NCBI GenBank assembly: GCA_003222935.1
Contig: QHXL01000099.1
Coordinates: 3,562-23,027, forward strand
Length of the DNA: 19,466 nt
Direction of reading: 5' to 3'
Origin: Acidobacteriota bacterium
GTDB taxonomy: Bacteria; Acidobacteriota; Blastocatellia; Pyrinomonadales; Pyrinomonadaceae
A program made the position numbers and the translations under genes. The notes beneath the pieces were generated by a model. It made no database searches, had not been told where the DNA came from, and saw only the letters and a program-made list of their open reading frames with translations. This document shows, piece by piece, positions 1-7,817 of the stretch (position 1 is the first letter of the stretch; each line of letters opens with the position of its first letter).

Positions 1-2
1 GT

Positions 3-1328
3 GTAGATCAGGCAAAACCGGGCGAATGGGTAACTGGACGTGGCTGGATCGAAACTCACTGGCAACCACCAGTGTTCCCCACCCGTTGGGACCTCGACAA
101 GGTTTCTCCTAACAACCCGGTGATTCTGGGTCGCGCCGACGGTCACGGAGCCGTAGCCAACAGTGCTGCTTTCAAACTCGCGGGCATCGACAAGAACACT
201 CCAAATCCTTTCGGTGGTGAGATCTCAAAAGACAAACAGAGTGGCGAACCTAACGGCATGTTGCTCGACGCGGCCCAGGGTCTTGTTAGACGTCGTGTGC
301 CGCCAACGTCACGAGCCGATGAAGAGCGAGCGGTTGTTCTCGGTTCGAAAAGAAACGTCGAACTTGGATGGACGCAAGTTCAAGACGCTGGAGGCGATTA
401 TGACGACGTCGAGATCTTCAAGAAACTTTACTCCTCCGGTGATATCAAGTTGCGAATTTACAAGGCCGTGTATGGGCCAGGCGTGAATGCAAACAGACTT
501 ATCAAGGATGGTCCAATCATCGGAGAATTTCAAAATCGATTGACTGTTCGCGCGATCAAGGTCGTTTCCGACGGTGCGTTAGGTTCGCGCGGCGCCGCCT
601 TGTTGGATCCTTATTCCGACGCTCACGATACTTCCGGATTTCTGACAGTTAAGACGGAACAGTTGCGACCGATGCTGATCGATGCGCTGCGCCGAGGCAT
701 CCAGGTCGAGACGCACGCAATTGGCGACAAGGCGAATCGCTACATACTGGATGAATACGCAACGGCTTTACGTTCAGTGCCTAGAGGCTCAAGAAAAGTT
801 GCCGATCCGCGGTGGCGTGTTGAGCATGCACAGATTGTAAATCCGATCGATATTCCTCGATTTGCGAAGCTCGGCGTCATTCCTTCAATGCAACCGTCGC
901 ATGCAATTGGCGACCTGTTCTTTGCACCAAGTCGACTGGGTCTTGAACGTTTGCAAGGCGCATACGCCTGGGAGAGTTTTATCAAGTCGGGTGTCGTTGT
1001 TCCCGGTGGCTCTGATGCTCCCGTCGAGCGTGGTGAACCGATGATTGAGTTTTATGCAGCGGTCGCTCGAAAAGATCCTAAAGGATTCTCGGGGCCGGGT
1101 TGGCACTCGGAAGAAGCAGTCACACGCGCGCAAGCTTTGAAGATGTTTACGATCTGGCCTGCCTATGCAGCATTTGAAGAGAAACTGCGCGGCTCGGTTG
1201 AACCAGGCAAACTCGCTGATCTAACTATCTTGTCCGCCGACATCATGACGATTCCCGAGGCGGAGATATTGAAGACTCGGTGCGTCATGACGGTGATTAA
1301 TGGAGAAATAGTGTTTGAGAAGAGCTAA
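3..1328 (+). CDS. Amidohydrolase family 3 (YtcJ-like), 5' end outside window
   Basis: Metal-dependent hydrolase of the amidohydrolase superfamily, YtcJ/amidohydrolase_3 branch. The frame is open from base 3, so the gene starts upstream; 441 residues are present. The first residues visible include VTGRGWIETHW, a family landmark, followed by DGHGAVANSAAF, the segment KVVSDGALGSRG (where the family carries its metal-bridging lysine region), VETHAIGDKAN, RVEHAQIV and GGSDAPVERGEP, which supply the later His and Asp metal ligands. The C-terminus EPGKLADLTIL...VINGEIVFE is the usual return to the small beta-sandwich. The missing part should contain the N-terminal HxH motif and any signal peptide. 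The actual substrate (an amide or cyclic amide) cannot be read from sequence. It ends at or just before the start of the VWA gene, suggesting co-transcription. Confidence 0.9.
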   Translation, partial: VDQAKPGEWVTGRGWIETHWQPPVFPTRWDLDKVSPNNPVILGRADGHGAVANSAAFKLAGIDKNTPNPFGGEISKDKQSGEPNGMLLDAAQGLVRRRVPPTSRADEERAVVLGSKRNVELGWTQVQDAGGDYDDVEIFKKLYSSGDIKLRIYKAVYGPGVNANRLIKDGPIIGEFQNRLTVRAIKVVSDGALGSRGAALLDPYSDAHDTSGFLTVKTEQLRPMLIDALRRGIQVETHAIGDKANRYILDEYATALRSVPRGSRKVADPRWRVEHAQIVNPIDIPRFAKLGVIPSMQPSHAIGDLFFAPSRLGLERLQGAYAWESFIKSGVVVPGGSDAPVERGEPMIEFYAAVARKDPKGFSGPGWHSEEAVTRAQALKMFTIWPAYAAFEEKLRGSVEPGKLADLTILSADIMTIPEAEILKTRCVMTVINGEIVFEKS

Positions 1329-1335
1329 GAAGGTA

Positions 1336-2277
1336 ATGCGTTTGCAGTCCTCACTCAATTCCAAAATGATCAAAGTTACCGTCTGTCTGGTGATTGCCTC
1401 ACTCTGTTTGATTACGCTGCCGACCCGGTCCCTGACTCAAAGTACGGACAAAAGACGATTGAAAGTGATTTTTGTTGACGACAAAAATCACTCGCTTGAC
1501 AACATACAGGACCAGGACATCGAAGTACTCGAGGATGGAGTACGTCAACAGGCCAAGATTGAGCAACAGCGGTTACCCGCGCGTTATGTGCTTTTGATTG
1601 ATACGTCCGGGTCACTGCGCAGCCAATTTCCACACGTACTTGAAACAGCGAGGGCATTCATAAGGTCGAACACCGACAAAGATGAAACTGCTATCGTTCG
1701 ATTTATCGATAGTTCCACCATTCAAATCGTACAACCTTTTACATCTGACAAAGCATTACTGCTATCCAAGGTTGAGACTTTGAAGATACAAGGTGGTCAT
1801 ACGGCTATTCTGGATGCCATTTATGCATCAGCTGAATACCTTTATCAATATGCTACGAAAGGTCCCCCGAGAAACAACGCTTTAGTGCTGATCACCGATG
1901 GCGAGAACAGAGATAGCGTTCATGATCTTAAAGCGCTGCTCGACTTTGTTCGTCCGAAAGACATCAGAATCCACTCGCTCGGCTTGATTTCTGAGCTCGA
2001 TAAAGAAGCAGGGTTTATACGTAAAGCTCCGAGAAAGAAGGCGGAAGAGTTATTGTCGCTGCTTGCAAATAGTAGTGGAGGCCGCACCTTCCTGGTTGCT
2101 AAGCCAAAAGAGTTTCCAGAAGCGATTTTGGAGATAAATCACGACCTCCGCTCAGACTATCTCATCACTTATACTTCCGGTTCCGTATCTCCAAATCCGA
2201 AGATTGAGATCAAGGTCGCCAAATCTCCAGACAACAAAAAGCGTCGGGCCATCTTCAAGGCCTTTACGTTAGATTAA
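1336..2277 (+). CDS. Secreted VWA-domain protein, acidobacterial VWFA-related type
   Basis: Predicted exported protein of 313 residues: a hydrophobic stretch (VTVCLVIASLCLITL, roughly residues 14-28) then a von Willebrand factor A domain. The MIDAS metal site is clear: DTSGS at residues 89-93, the threonine in GGHTAILDA, and the aspartate in LVLITDGEN. A short beta-rich segment (LKVIFVDDKNHS...VLEDGVRQQ) precedes the VWA domain, as in the family named VWFA-related acidobacterial domain. The start is uncertain. ATG 1336 is used here, but a TTG at 1315 has a better-spaced GGAGA and would overlap the upstream stop by 14 bases; ATG 1366 would begin directly at the signal peptide. Such proteins usually bind other proteins; the partner is unknown. 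It lies between the amidohydrolase and the aminotransferase in a tight series. Confidence 0.85.
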   Translation: MRLQSSLNSKMIKVTVCLVIASLCLITLPTRSLTQSTDKRRLKVIFVDDKNHSLDNIQDQDIEVLEDGVRQQAKIEQQRLPARYVLLIDTSGSLRSQFPHVLETARAFIRSNTDKDETAIVRFIDSSTIQIVQPFTSDKALLLSKVETLKIQGGHTAILDAIYASAEYLYQYATKGPPRNNALVLITDGENRDSVHDLKALLDFVRPKDIRIHSLGLISELDKEAGFIRKAPRKKAEELLSLLANSSGGRTFLVAKPKEFPEAILEINHDLRSDYLITYTSGSVSPNPKIEIKVAKSPDNKKRRAIFKAFTLD

Positions 2278-2294
2278 TCCTCGGAGGCAAAGCG

Positions 2295-3605
2295 ATGAAC
2301 TTCGACACATCACGTCGTGACTTTCTTTCACAGGCCGGCAAGGGTGTTGGTCTGGCAACCCTGGCCTTTCCTTCACTCGCCAGCCTTCTCAAAGAAGTTG
2401 AGGCGGCGTCCCGAAGCATTGAGCATTTGAACGCTGATCAGGTGGCGATGGATGAGGACTACTGGTCCGTTATCCAAAACTCATTCACCGTAACTCGCGG
2501 CATTGTCAATCTAAACAACGGAGGCGTGTCACCAAGTCCACGCATCGTTACCGAAGCGCTGGTTCGCTACATCTGGCAACAGGAAGATGCGACGGCGTAC
2601 ACCATGTGGCAGATTCTTGAACCGCAGTCGGAAACAATTCGCACCGGACTCGCCGAGATGTTTGGTTGCGACCGCGAAGAGATCGCGATCACACGTAATG
2701 CTTCTGAGTCGTTGGAAATACTTTTGTTGGGAATGGATTTCAAACCGGGAGATGAAATCTTAACCACGACTCAAGATTACCCGCGAATGTTAACCACGCT
2801 TCGTCAACGCGAGCGTCGCGAAGGTTTGATTCTCAAGACCATTCAGATTCCGATACCCCCGAAAAATCTTAATGAGATCACAGCTGCTTTCGAGAAGGGA
2901 ATTACGCCGCGTACAAAACTTATCTTGATTTCTCACCAGGTAAACATCACTGGTCAGATAACTCCAATCAAAGCTGTTTGCGACATGGCCCGCGCAAAAG
3001 GGATCGAGACGATCGTCGATGGCGCGCACTCGTATGCACAGTTTGACTTCCAACAGAAAGACCTCGGTTGCGACTACTTCGGGACGAGCCTTCACAAGTG
3101 GCTCTATGCTCCAAAAGGCACCGGCATGCTTTATGTCAAACGCGACAAGATCGAAAAGCTTTGGCCGTTAATGGCGGCTGAGTCGAAGCAGGCTAACGAT
3201 ATTAGGAAGTTTGAGGAAGTTGGAACTCACTCGGCTGCGCCGCGTTTGGCTATCGGTGAAGCAATGTTGTTTCACAACGGGATCGGCGGCAAACGCAAAG
3301 AGGCGAGGCTGCGTTACCTGTCACGTTACTGGATGAATCGTTTGAAGGACGTACCTAGGATAGGCTTCAACACGTCGTTTGATCCGGCCCAGTTTTGTGC
3401 AATCGCGAATGTGAAAGTCGATGGGGTTGACCCGTACGCGATTGGCAGTTACCTCTTCGCCAAAAACCGAATCTTCACCACACCAATTGTCCACGAGGAA
3501 TTCAAAGGCATCCGTATCACCCCAAACGTCTACACGACCCTGGGCGAACTCGACCGCTTCTGTGGGTTGATGGAGCAAATCGCCACGAAAGGCCTGCCAA
3601 GTTAA
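2295..3605 (+). CDS. Tat-exported class V aminotransferase (isopenicillin-N-epimerase-like)
   Basis: PLP-dependent fold-type I enzyme of the class V aminotransferase family, closest in style to the isopenicillin N epimerase/CsdA-like group; 436 residues, a normal length. Visible family features are LNNGGVSPSP near residues 73-82, AITRNASES near 131-139, VDGAHS with Asp242 and His245 (PLP ring contacts), and SLHKW with Lys268 as the expected Schiff-base lysine. The N-terminus reads SRRDFLSQAGKGVGLATLAF: a twin-arginine motif at residues 7-8 followed by a weak hydrophobic core, so export of the folded, cofactor-loaded enzyme is predicted. The start is supported by TCGGAGG seven bases ahead of the ATG. 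It follows the VWA gene by 17 bases. Epimerase, lyase or transaminase activity cannot be told apart from sequence. Confidence 0.9.
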   Translation: MNFDTSRRDFLSQAGKGVGLATLAFPSLASLLKEVEAASRSIEHLNADQVAMDEDYWSVIQNSFTVTRGIVNLNNGGVSPSPRIVTEALVRYIWQQEDATAYTMWQILEPQSETIRTGLAEMFGCDREEIAITRNASESLEILLLGMDFKPGDEILTTTQDYPRMLTTLRQRERREGLILKTIQIPIPPKNLNEITAAFEKGITPRTKLILISHQVNITGQITPIKAVCDMARAKGIETIVDGAHSYAQFDFQQKDLGCDYFGTSLHKWLYAPKGTGMLYVKRDKIEKLWPLMAAESKQANDIRKFEEVGTHSAAPRLAIGEAMLFHNGIGGKRKEARLRYLSRYWMNRLKDVPRIGFNTSFDPAQFCAIANVKVDGVDPYAIGSYLFAKNRIFTTPIVHEEFKGIRITPNVYTTLGELDRFCGLMEQIATKGLPS

Positions 3606-3731
3606 GAGAGATCTTGGCCGCAGATTACGCGGATCTACGCTGATCGTAAGAATGAAACTTAACGGGGGTGCAGCTTCGAATGTCCCTTTCTGACTGCGTT
3701 TATCTGCGTAAATCTGCGGCTAAGATCTCTT
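3604..3731. repeat. Imperfect long inverted repeat after the aminotransferase gene
   Basis: Arms at 3604-3640 and 3696-3731 pair over about 36 bases with a few mismatches and one bulge; they share blocks such as AGAGATCTT, GCCGCAGATT and ACGC. The intervening loop is about 55 bases with no obvious gene. The left arm begins at the stop codon of the aminotransferase. It may act as a terminator or be a dispersed palindromic element; I recall similar 'CGCAGATTTACGCAGAT' repeats in other bacterial genomes but cannot verify this here. Confidence 0.75.
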
Positions 3732-3832
3732 CTGGAACTGAGCCTGTCGTGCGGGCGTACAAACTTGGTGTTAGAATTCTGTTCACCGCACTCGCAGTCT
3801 GTTTCGTGCGGTTGAGGTGGAGGTTTTAGATT

Positions 3833-4096
3833 ATGGAAGACGCTCGTGACCCCCTTCGAAATGCCGCCGGAGCTGTTTGTGACGGCCTTCGTCAGATTGG
3901 CGATTTTTCTTACGCCATTCTGCCCAAAGACATTGCTCACGCCCTTGGCGACTTTAAGAAGGCATTCTTAGGACAGATACGAAATGTGGTGAATCTGGAA
4001 ATCGATTGGATTGACGAACGAGTAGCTGGTGGTGACAAGCTCCGCGACGAATGGCGCGACAAGTGTCAAAACACCTCGAGCGACTCGGTTTCATAA
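3833..4096 (+). CDS. Small unknown protein upstream of ispH
   Basis: An 87-residue soluble protein that I do not recognise. It has no signal peptide or membrane segment. The middle (ALGDFKKAFLGQIRNVVNLEIDWIDERV) looks like amphipathic helix, and the C-terminal third is charged and lysine/arginine/aspartate rich. The start is well supported by GGTGGAGG at 3816-3823, nine bases ahead of the ATG. It ends 28 bases before the ispH start, so the two are probably one transcript. An overlapping frame on the other strand (3659-3940) lacks a comparable ribosome binding site and covers the inverted repeat, so I prefer this frame. Function unknown. Confidence 0.65.
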   Translation: MEDARDPLRNAAGAVCDGLRQIGDFSYAILPKDIAHALGDFKKAFLGQIRNVVNLEIDWIDERVAGGDKLRDEWRDKCQNTSSDSVS

Positions 4097-4124
4097 TTCA
4101 CACTGAACAGGACAAGACACTCTG

Positions 4125-4973
4125 ATGGAAGTTCTCCTTGCAGAAGAATTTGGGTTTTGCTTCGGCGTCGAACGTGCCGTTGAACTGGTGGAAGAGGCAG
4201 TCCAAGAGGAAGGGGCACGTCCCATTCGCTCCCTTGGCCCACTGATTCACAACGCACAAGAGATGGAGCGGCTCGGCGCGCAAGGAGTTTCGACGATCGA
4301 TTCGCCGGACGAAGCCGGCGCTGACACGATAGCGGTCATCAGGGCTCACGGCGTTACGCCACAGGTTCAGCGGGACCTTGAACAACGGGCCGCGAAAGTG
4401 ATCGACGCAACCTGTCCGTTTGTGACACGAGTTCAGCACCTAGCGGAACGCGCTGCTCGCGAAAACCGGGACGTTGTGGTGGCCGGAAATCCCGATCATC
4501 CCGAAATGATCGGAGTGGTTGGTTATGCACCAAACAACACTTATGTAGTTCGTGATGCAGCGGAAGTCGCAGCGCTTCCACATTTGCGCTCACCCCTGGT
4601 CGTCTCTCAAACAACCATCAAACTGCAAACATTTCTCGAAGTAGCTGAAGCAGTACGTGAGAAAGCGGACGCTGAGCCACAAGTAGTCAATACGATCTGC
4701 TCGGCTACACGCGATCGACAGGATGCAGCACGCGCACTCGCCGGACAGGTAGACGCGTTCTACGTGATTGGAGGCCGTCACTCTTCAAACAGCGTCAAGT
4801 TGTTGGCCGTTTGTCAGGAACAATGCGCGAAGAGTTATCTTATTGAAACGCCTGCGGAGATCAATCCGGCTGATTTGGAGAATGTCGATAAGGTAGGAGT
4901 TACTGCTGGGGCTTCAACACCAAACTGGCTAATCGATCAGGTGGTGAAGAAACTTCATGAGTTAGGTGCCTGA
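4125..4973 (+). CDS. ispH: 4-hydroxy-3-methylbut-2-enyl diphosphate reductase (IspH/LytB)
   Basis: Last enzyme of the MEP pathway: it reductively dehydroxylates HMBPP to IPP and DMAPP using a [4Fe-4S] cluster in the cytoplasm. All three cluster cysteines are present: Cys12 in FGFCFGVERA, Cys97 in DATCPFV and Cys192 in NTICSATRDRQ. Substrate-site residues are also visible: His42 in LIHNAQ, His75 in RAHGV, and His125 with Glu127 in GNPDHPE (Glu127 being the proton-relay glutamate). Further on come SQTT at 161-164 and SSNSVKL near 221. At 282 residues the protein is of ordinary length for a bacterial IspH. It probably shares a transcript with the 87-residue gene just upstream. Its TGA stop overlaps the first base pairs of a palindromic repeat element that fills the gap to the convergent gene. 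Confidence 0.97.
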   Translation: MEVLLAEEFGFCFGVERAVELVEEAVQEEGARPIRSLGPLIHNAQEMERLGAQGVSTIDSPDEAGADTIAVIRAHGVTPQVQRDLEQRAAKVIDATCPFVTRVQHLAERAARENRDVVVAGNPDHPEMIGVVGYAPNNTYVVRDAAEVAALPHLRSPLVVSQTTIKLQTFLEVAEAVREKADAEPQVVNTICSATRDRQDAARALAGQVDAFYVIGGRHSSNSVKLLAVCQEQCAKSYLIETPAEINPADLENVDKVGVTAGASTPNWLIDQVVKKLHELGA

Positions 4974-5066
4974 CATTTTTCAGTTCTCACTTTGTCTCAT
5001 CCCAGATCTAAACTCCGCTTTAAAAACTGACAACTGAAAAATGTCAAATGAGATCTGGAAAATGAT
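4972..5066. repeat. Dispersed palindromic element, copy A (ispH 3' end)
   Basis: Contains a perfect 14-bp inverted repeat: 4972-4985 against AACTGAAAAATGTC at 5032-5045. The right arm then continues through the family core AAATGAGATCTGGAAAATGA (5046-5065). The left arm starts inside the ispH stop codon. The 25-30 bases after the right arm (to about 5096) resemble the flank after the first right arm of copy D, both containing an AATTAAC and GCCCTCA string, so the element may reach the stop codon of the convergent gene at 5097. Possible roles are bidirectional terminator, RNA-stability hairpin or REP-like non-autonomous element. Confidence 0.85.
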
Positions 5067-5096
5067 TCCTTCTTCACCTGGCGAGAATTAACGCCC

Positions 5097-5711
5097 TCAC
5101 AACTCATCAACCTGATCCAGCACATTTACAATCTGGCGCGCTTCTTCTGAACCATATTCAATTACTTGCCTGCGCAGTGCTGATCGGGCGATTTCTGCAT
5201 CTACCGGGTCGCTGAGTAATCCAGCCAGAATCGAGATCGGACAGCGAGCTAAAGCTTCATTTGCCAACTCGCGAACGATTACTTCCTCGGACCGGGCGAG
5301 TTCACAAATCTCACTGGGAGGGAATCGGGAATTCAGTGCGTCGGCCAGCACGTCGATGCGCTTGTAGTCCCTTTGCCGCGCGGCTCGCTTTACGAGTTGT
5401 GCGAACACTTCGGCTGATTCAGTCTTTTCAAGCAAGACCTCAGCACAAGTATCCGCTACGGACCGGACCTTACTTGCGATGTCTGCATCCAGTGCGTCAC
5501 TCTTTTCAGAAGCACGATCATCCAGCACAGTCAGAAACCTGCTGAGCTCTAAATCGGCGCGAGCGTCGTATTGAAAGTTGCGTGGATTCTGTGAAGAGTT
5601 TCCTGCTGACTGCATGGCGCGCTCGACTAAGCCTCTAGTTGCCGGCCGTAGCTCTGACCAGACAGTAGCGATTCGACTACCAAAATCTTCAATCGTCAAC
5701 GGGGATGACAA
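5097..5711 (-). CDS. Unknown alpha-helical protein, HEAT-like C-terminal half
   Basis: A 204-residue soluble protein that I cannot assign to a named family. It is predicted almost wholly helical. The C-terminal half has paired-helix periodicity reminiscent of HEAT/ARM repeats, for example SEEVIVRELANEALAR, ISILAGLLSDPVDAEIARSAL and EEARQIVNVLDQ, so a protein-binding scaffold is conceivable. There is no signal peptide, membrane segment or cysteine cluster. The start codon is TTG; it is supported by GGAGGA nine bases upstream (plus-strand position about 5721-5726) and by the lack of a better ATG. A possible -10 box (TATAGT on the minus strand, 5759-5764) lies about 50 bases upstream. It converges on ispH, with the repeat element between them. 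Confidence 0.75.
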   Translation of the reverse strand: MSSPLTIEDFGSRIATVWSELRPATRGLVERAMQSAGNSSQNPRNFQYDARADLELSRFLTVLDDRASEKSDALDADIASKVRSVADTCAEVLLEKTESAEVFAQLVKRAARQRDYKRIDVLADALNSRFPPSEICELARSEEVIVRELANEALARCPISILAGLLSDPVDAEIARSALRRQVIEYGSEEARQIVNVLDQVDEL

Positions 5712-5758
5712 CGCCTAAAATCCTCCGAAAAAATGTAATTCCCAAAACAGAACGGCGT

Positions 5759-5764
5759 ACTATA
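5759..5764 (-). promoter_or_regulatory. Possible -10 box for the helical protein gene
   Basis: On the minus strand the hexamer reads TATAGT, one mismatch from the sigma-70 -10 consensus, about 48 bases before the TTG start. No good -35 hexamer is visible at 16-18 bases spacing, so this is a weak call. Confidence 0.3.
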
Positions 5765-5873
5765 CGCGAGAATAACAGAAATCATAAACGAAAGGGTCTG
5801 GAGAAGTTCTGAAGCCGACTCGAATTAAGTTTTCTGTGAAGAAAATCAAATCCACATCGGTCGTTGGATAGCT

Positions 5874-6095
5874 TCAGGCGTCATTGTGGTCTCTGATTTC
5901 AGCGATCGTCGGAAAAGGAATCTTTACGATCTCGCCGTCAGCACATTCCATTTTTACACTTGGAGTTGTGAGTGCCTGGGTGGTTTTCAAACTGTGTACG
6001 GTTCCGCGCACACGGCGACCGTCCGTTGTAAGAATTTCGATGTTCGATTTACCGTAAAGTGGCTGTAATGCTGCCAGAGCTTTGGTGACTTCCAC
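5874..6095 (-). CDS. Small SH3/Sm-like beta-barrel protein (unknown)
   Basis: A 73-residue protein with a short N-terminal helix (EVTKALAALQPLYGKS) followed by a string of predicted beta strands: IEILTTDGRRVRGTVHSL, SVKMECADGE, IVKIPFPTIAEIRDH. This layout resembles small SH3-like or Sm-like barrels that bind RNA or peptides, but I do not recognise the family, and the function is open. The start is GTG; AAAGG lies about nine bases upstream, while the nearby ATG at about 6111 is out of frame. It is transcribed away from the zinc-ribbon/PDZ gene, so the 200-base gap between them should hold divergent promoters. The opposite-strand frame at 5886-6068 looks like a shadow. Confidence 0.65.
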   Translation of the reverse strand: MEVTKALAALQPLYGKSNIEILTTDGRRVRGTVHSLKTTQALTTPSVKMECADGEIVKIPFPTIAEIRDHNDA

Positions 6096-6244
6096 TATAG
6101 TTGCCTTTCATGGCGGCCGTTGGAAGCACCGCTCCTCTTGTTTTGGCGAGACCATGTTACAAGTCTGCGACACTAAAGCCAAAACTGAGCACCCACTGTG
6201 CCATCGGCCTTCGGTATCACCTGGGTGCAACTGAAAACCGAGAT

Positions 6245-6272
6245 TTGGCGTATAGCCAATGTCGTGTATTCT
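6245..6272 (+). promoter_or_regulatory. Possible promoter for the zinc-ribbon/PDZ gene
   Basis: TTGGCG at 6245-6250 and TATTCT at 6267-6272 are separated by 16 bases, a plausible sigma-70 arrangement that would start transcription about 25 bases before the ATG at 6303. The -35 region overlaps a small inverted repeat, TTGGC-5-GCCAA (6245-6259). Weak evidence, but it agrees with the chosen start. Confidence 0.3.
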
Positions 6273-6302
6273 TCCAATAACGTCAAAACCGGTGGGTCTC
6301 CT

Positions 6303-7319
6303 ATGTCGCAAAATTCTGATGTTCAAATGCCAATTGGCTCCGCTCCAAGCCTGACCACCTGTTCAAACTGTCATTCTCCGATGCCGGGAGAACTTCGTTT
6401 CTGTCGGAATTGTGGATTCAGACTGGGCGAAGGGGTTTCTGAATACACTGAAACCGTACGCTTCGACAGTGCTCGCGCCGGGATGGCTGCGTCAGGGATG
6501 CAAATGCCAGTGCCGACAAAAAGAAAGCGGCGGATGAGCGGAATGGCCTGGATTTTCGTAGCACTGCTGGTTTTCTTCATTGGAGCTGCCGCCTTCACAG
6601 CCATAATCACACCGATTCGACACAACATCCGAACCGTTAGAATGACAGCTCCCGCAAAGCCGAAATCATTTGTCGGAGTTGATGGGTTTGATACCGCAGA
6701 CGACGAATCAGGCGTTACCTTTAATTCTGTCGAAGCTCCCGACACTCCGGCAGATAAGGCTGGTCTAGTGGGTGGCGACATCATTACCAGTTGGGACGGT
6801 ACCCAGGTTCGCGATGAAGATCAGATGGCGGAGTTGTTGACTAATACTCCGATCGGCAAAACGGTTGATGTGGAATATTTGCGTGACGGTGAAAAGAAAA
6901 CGACCAAGTTGACGACAATTGCTCAGGATGAGTTCCGCCGCTTGGAAAATAGTTTTCAGAAGCGTGCGGAAGGGCTTGGGCAATTTGGTTACGACCGCGT
7001 CGAACAAGTGGAAATCCCGGGCACCAAGATTCACGGAGTGCGATTCGATCGAATATTGCCGAACCGTCCCGCGGATCTCGCTGGAATCAAACAAGGCGAT
7101 ATTGTCATTAAGTTTGGCGACACGCCGATCCGAACCCCCGAAGAGTTATCTATGAGAGTCAAACGAGCATTGCCTTACAGCACGGTGACTGTTGAAGTGA
7201 TGCGTGGCAATACCGGGGAAACAGTCGCGGAAGGCGCGGAGGAAGGGGCCGATAAAGGCGTCGTGCAAGGTAAACCGCTCGAGAAGATTTCGATCCCCGT
7301 CAAGATAGGAAAACAATAA
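6303..7319 (+). CDS. Membrane protein with N-terminal zinc ribbon and two PDZ domains
   Basis: A 338-residue protein. Order of parts: zinc ribbon with Cys20, Cys23, Cys34 and Cys37 (CSNCH...FCRNCG); a linker ending in a basic KRKRR; one membrane helix at about 80-102 (GMAWIFVALLVFFIGAAAF); then two PDZ domains, about 123-205 and 215-330, each with the carboxylate-binding-loop type sequence and an 'A.LAGI/AGL..GD.I' segment (DKAGLVGGDIITSWDG and DLAGIKQGDIVIKFGD). No protease domain is present. The ribbon should be cytoplasmic and the PDZs periplasmic. The likely role is as scaffold or substrate-presenting adaptor for an envelope protease or secretion step, by analogy only. The ORF could open further upstream (6198), but that leader is not protein-like; ATG 6303 is preferred. 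Confidence 0.85.
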   Translation: MSQNSDVQMPIGSAPSLTTCSNCHSPMPGELRFCRNCGFRLGEGVSEYTETVRFDSARAGMAASGMQMPVPTKRKRRMSGMAWIFVALLVFFIGAAAFTAIITPIRHNIRTVRMTAPAKPKSFVGVDGFDTADDESGVTFNSVEAPDTPADKAGLVGGDIITSWDGTQVRDEDQMAELLTNTPIGKTVDVEYLRDGEKKTTKLTTIAQDEFRRLENSFQKRAEGLGQFGYDRVEQVEIPGTKIHGVRFDRILPNRPADLAGIKQGDIVIKFGDTPIRTPEELSMRVKRALPYSTVTVEVMRGNTGETVAEGAEEGADKGVVQGKPLEKISIPVKIGKQ

Positions 7320-7422
7320 AATTTAAGATTGCAGATTTCAGAATGCAGATTTAGTAGTGCCATTGTAGCTATTTAGGTCGGAGGAATTAAGAATCTACAA
7401 TCGGCAATCTGAAATCTTAATT
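7320..7422. repeat. Imperfect inverted repeat between convergent genes
   Basis: Arms at 7320-7353 and about 7391-7422 pair over roughly 32 bases with about six mismatches. Both are built from variants of GATTGCAGATT / AATCTGAAATCTTAAT. It sits exactly between the stop of the PDZ gene and the stop of the minus-strand gene, so a bidirectional terminator role is likely; it also looks like a dispersed AT-rich palindrome family. Confidence 0.65.
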
Positions 7423-7758
7423 CTAACTAGAGCCCACATACTCGCGTAATTTGGCTTCCATCTCCAGTTTCATCTCTTCCCGCTGCTCTTCAGTTTCATC
7501 AGCTTCGAAAGTCTCAAACAGAGCATACTGAGTTTCGGCCAACAGTCTCAGTTCCCATGCATCGCGATTGTTGTGTGAGGGTCTCGAGAACCAGAGGGCG
7601 TCTAACGTGGCGTCTTTGATCTGAATTGGCTTGAGCAGATCCGGCTCTTTTGCCAGCAGCTCATCGAGAGTCGTCGACTGTAAAAGCGCGGCTTTCAACT
7701 CCCACCCATGCTTACGGTAGGTCGCCACCACTTCCATAAACAAATCTGCTCTGCTCAT
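7423..7758 (-). CDS. Small unknown acidic protein
   Basis: A 111-residue soluble protein, not recognised. Starting at ATG 7758 it reads MSRADLFMEVVATYRKHGWEL, a helical start, continues with a conserved-looking TLDALWFSRPSHNNRDAWEL segment, and ends in a strongly acidic helix (ETFEADETEEQREEMKLEME). There is no signal peptide or metal site. The frame is open further upstream to 7827, but that extension is not protein-like and would run into the divergent gene. The composition (two-state helix plus one strand-like middle) fits a small regulatory or adaptor protein; nothing more can be said. It is divergent from the M15-like gene with about 60 bases between starts. Confidence 0.7.
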   Translation of the reverse strand: MSRADLFMEVVATYRKHGWELKAALLQSTTLDELLAKEPDLLKPIQIKDATLDALWFSRPSHNNRDAWELRLLAETQYALFETFEADETEEQREEMKLEMEAKLREYVGSS

Positions 7759-7771
7759 CGCTGAATTCTTA

Positions 7772-7800
7772 TGGTTAAGACTAACACAGTCTATAAACCA
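7772..7800. promoter_or_regulatory. Possible operator: small inverted repeat between divergent genes
   Basis: TGGTT-A-AGACT (7772-7782) and AGTCT-ATA-AACCA (7788-7800) form an interrupted inverted repeat with a 5-base centre, lying in the 59-base gap between two divergent starts. The position suits a shared operator, but ten paired bases can arise by chance. Confidence 0.3.
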
Positions 7801-7817
7801 TGTGTTGACCGTACCGA

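Noticed and set aside
3659..3940. Minus-strand ORF of 93 codons overlapping the small gene before ispH
   Set aside because: It begins within the inverted repeat, lacks a ribosome binding site, and the plus-strand frame has a good GGTGGAGG and co-directional position with ispH.
5886..6068. Plus-strand ORF opposite the 73-residue gene
   Set aside because: Composition is not protein-like, whereas the minus strand shows clear strand periodicity and a ribosome binding site.
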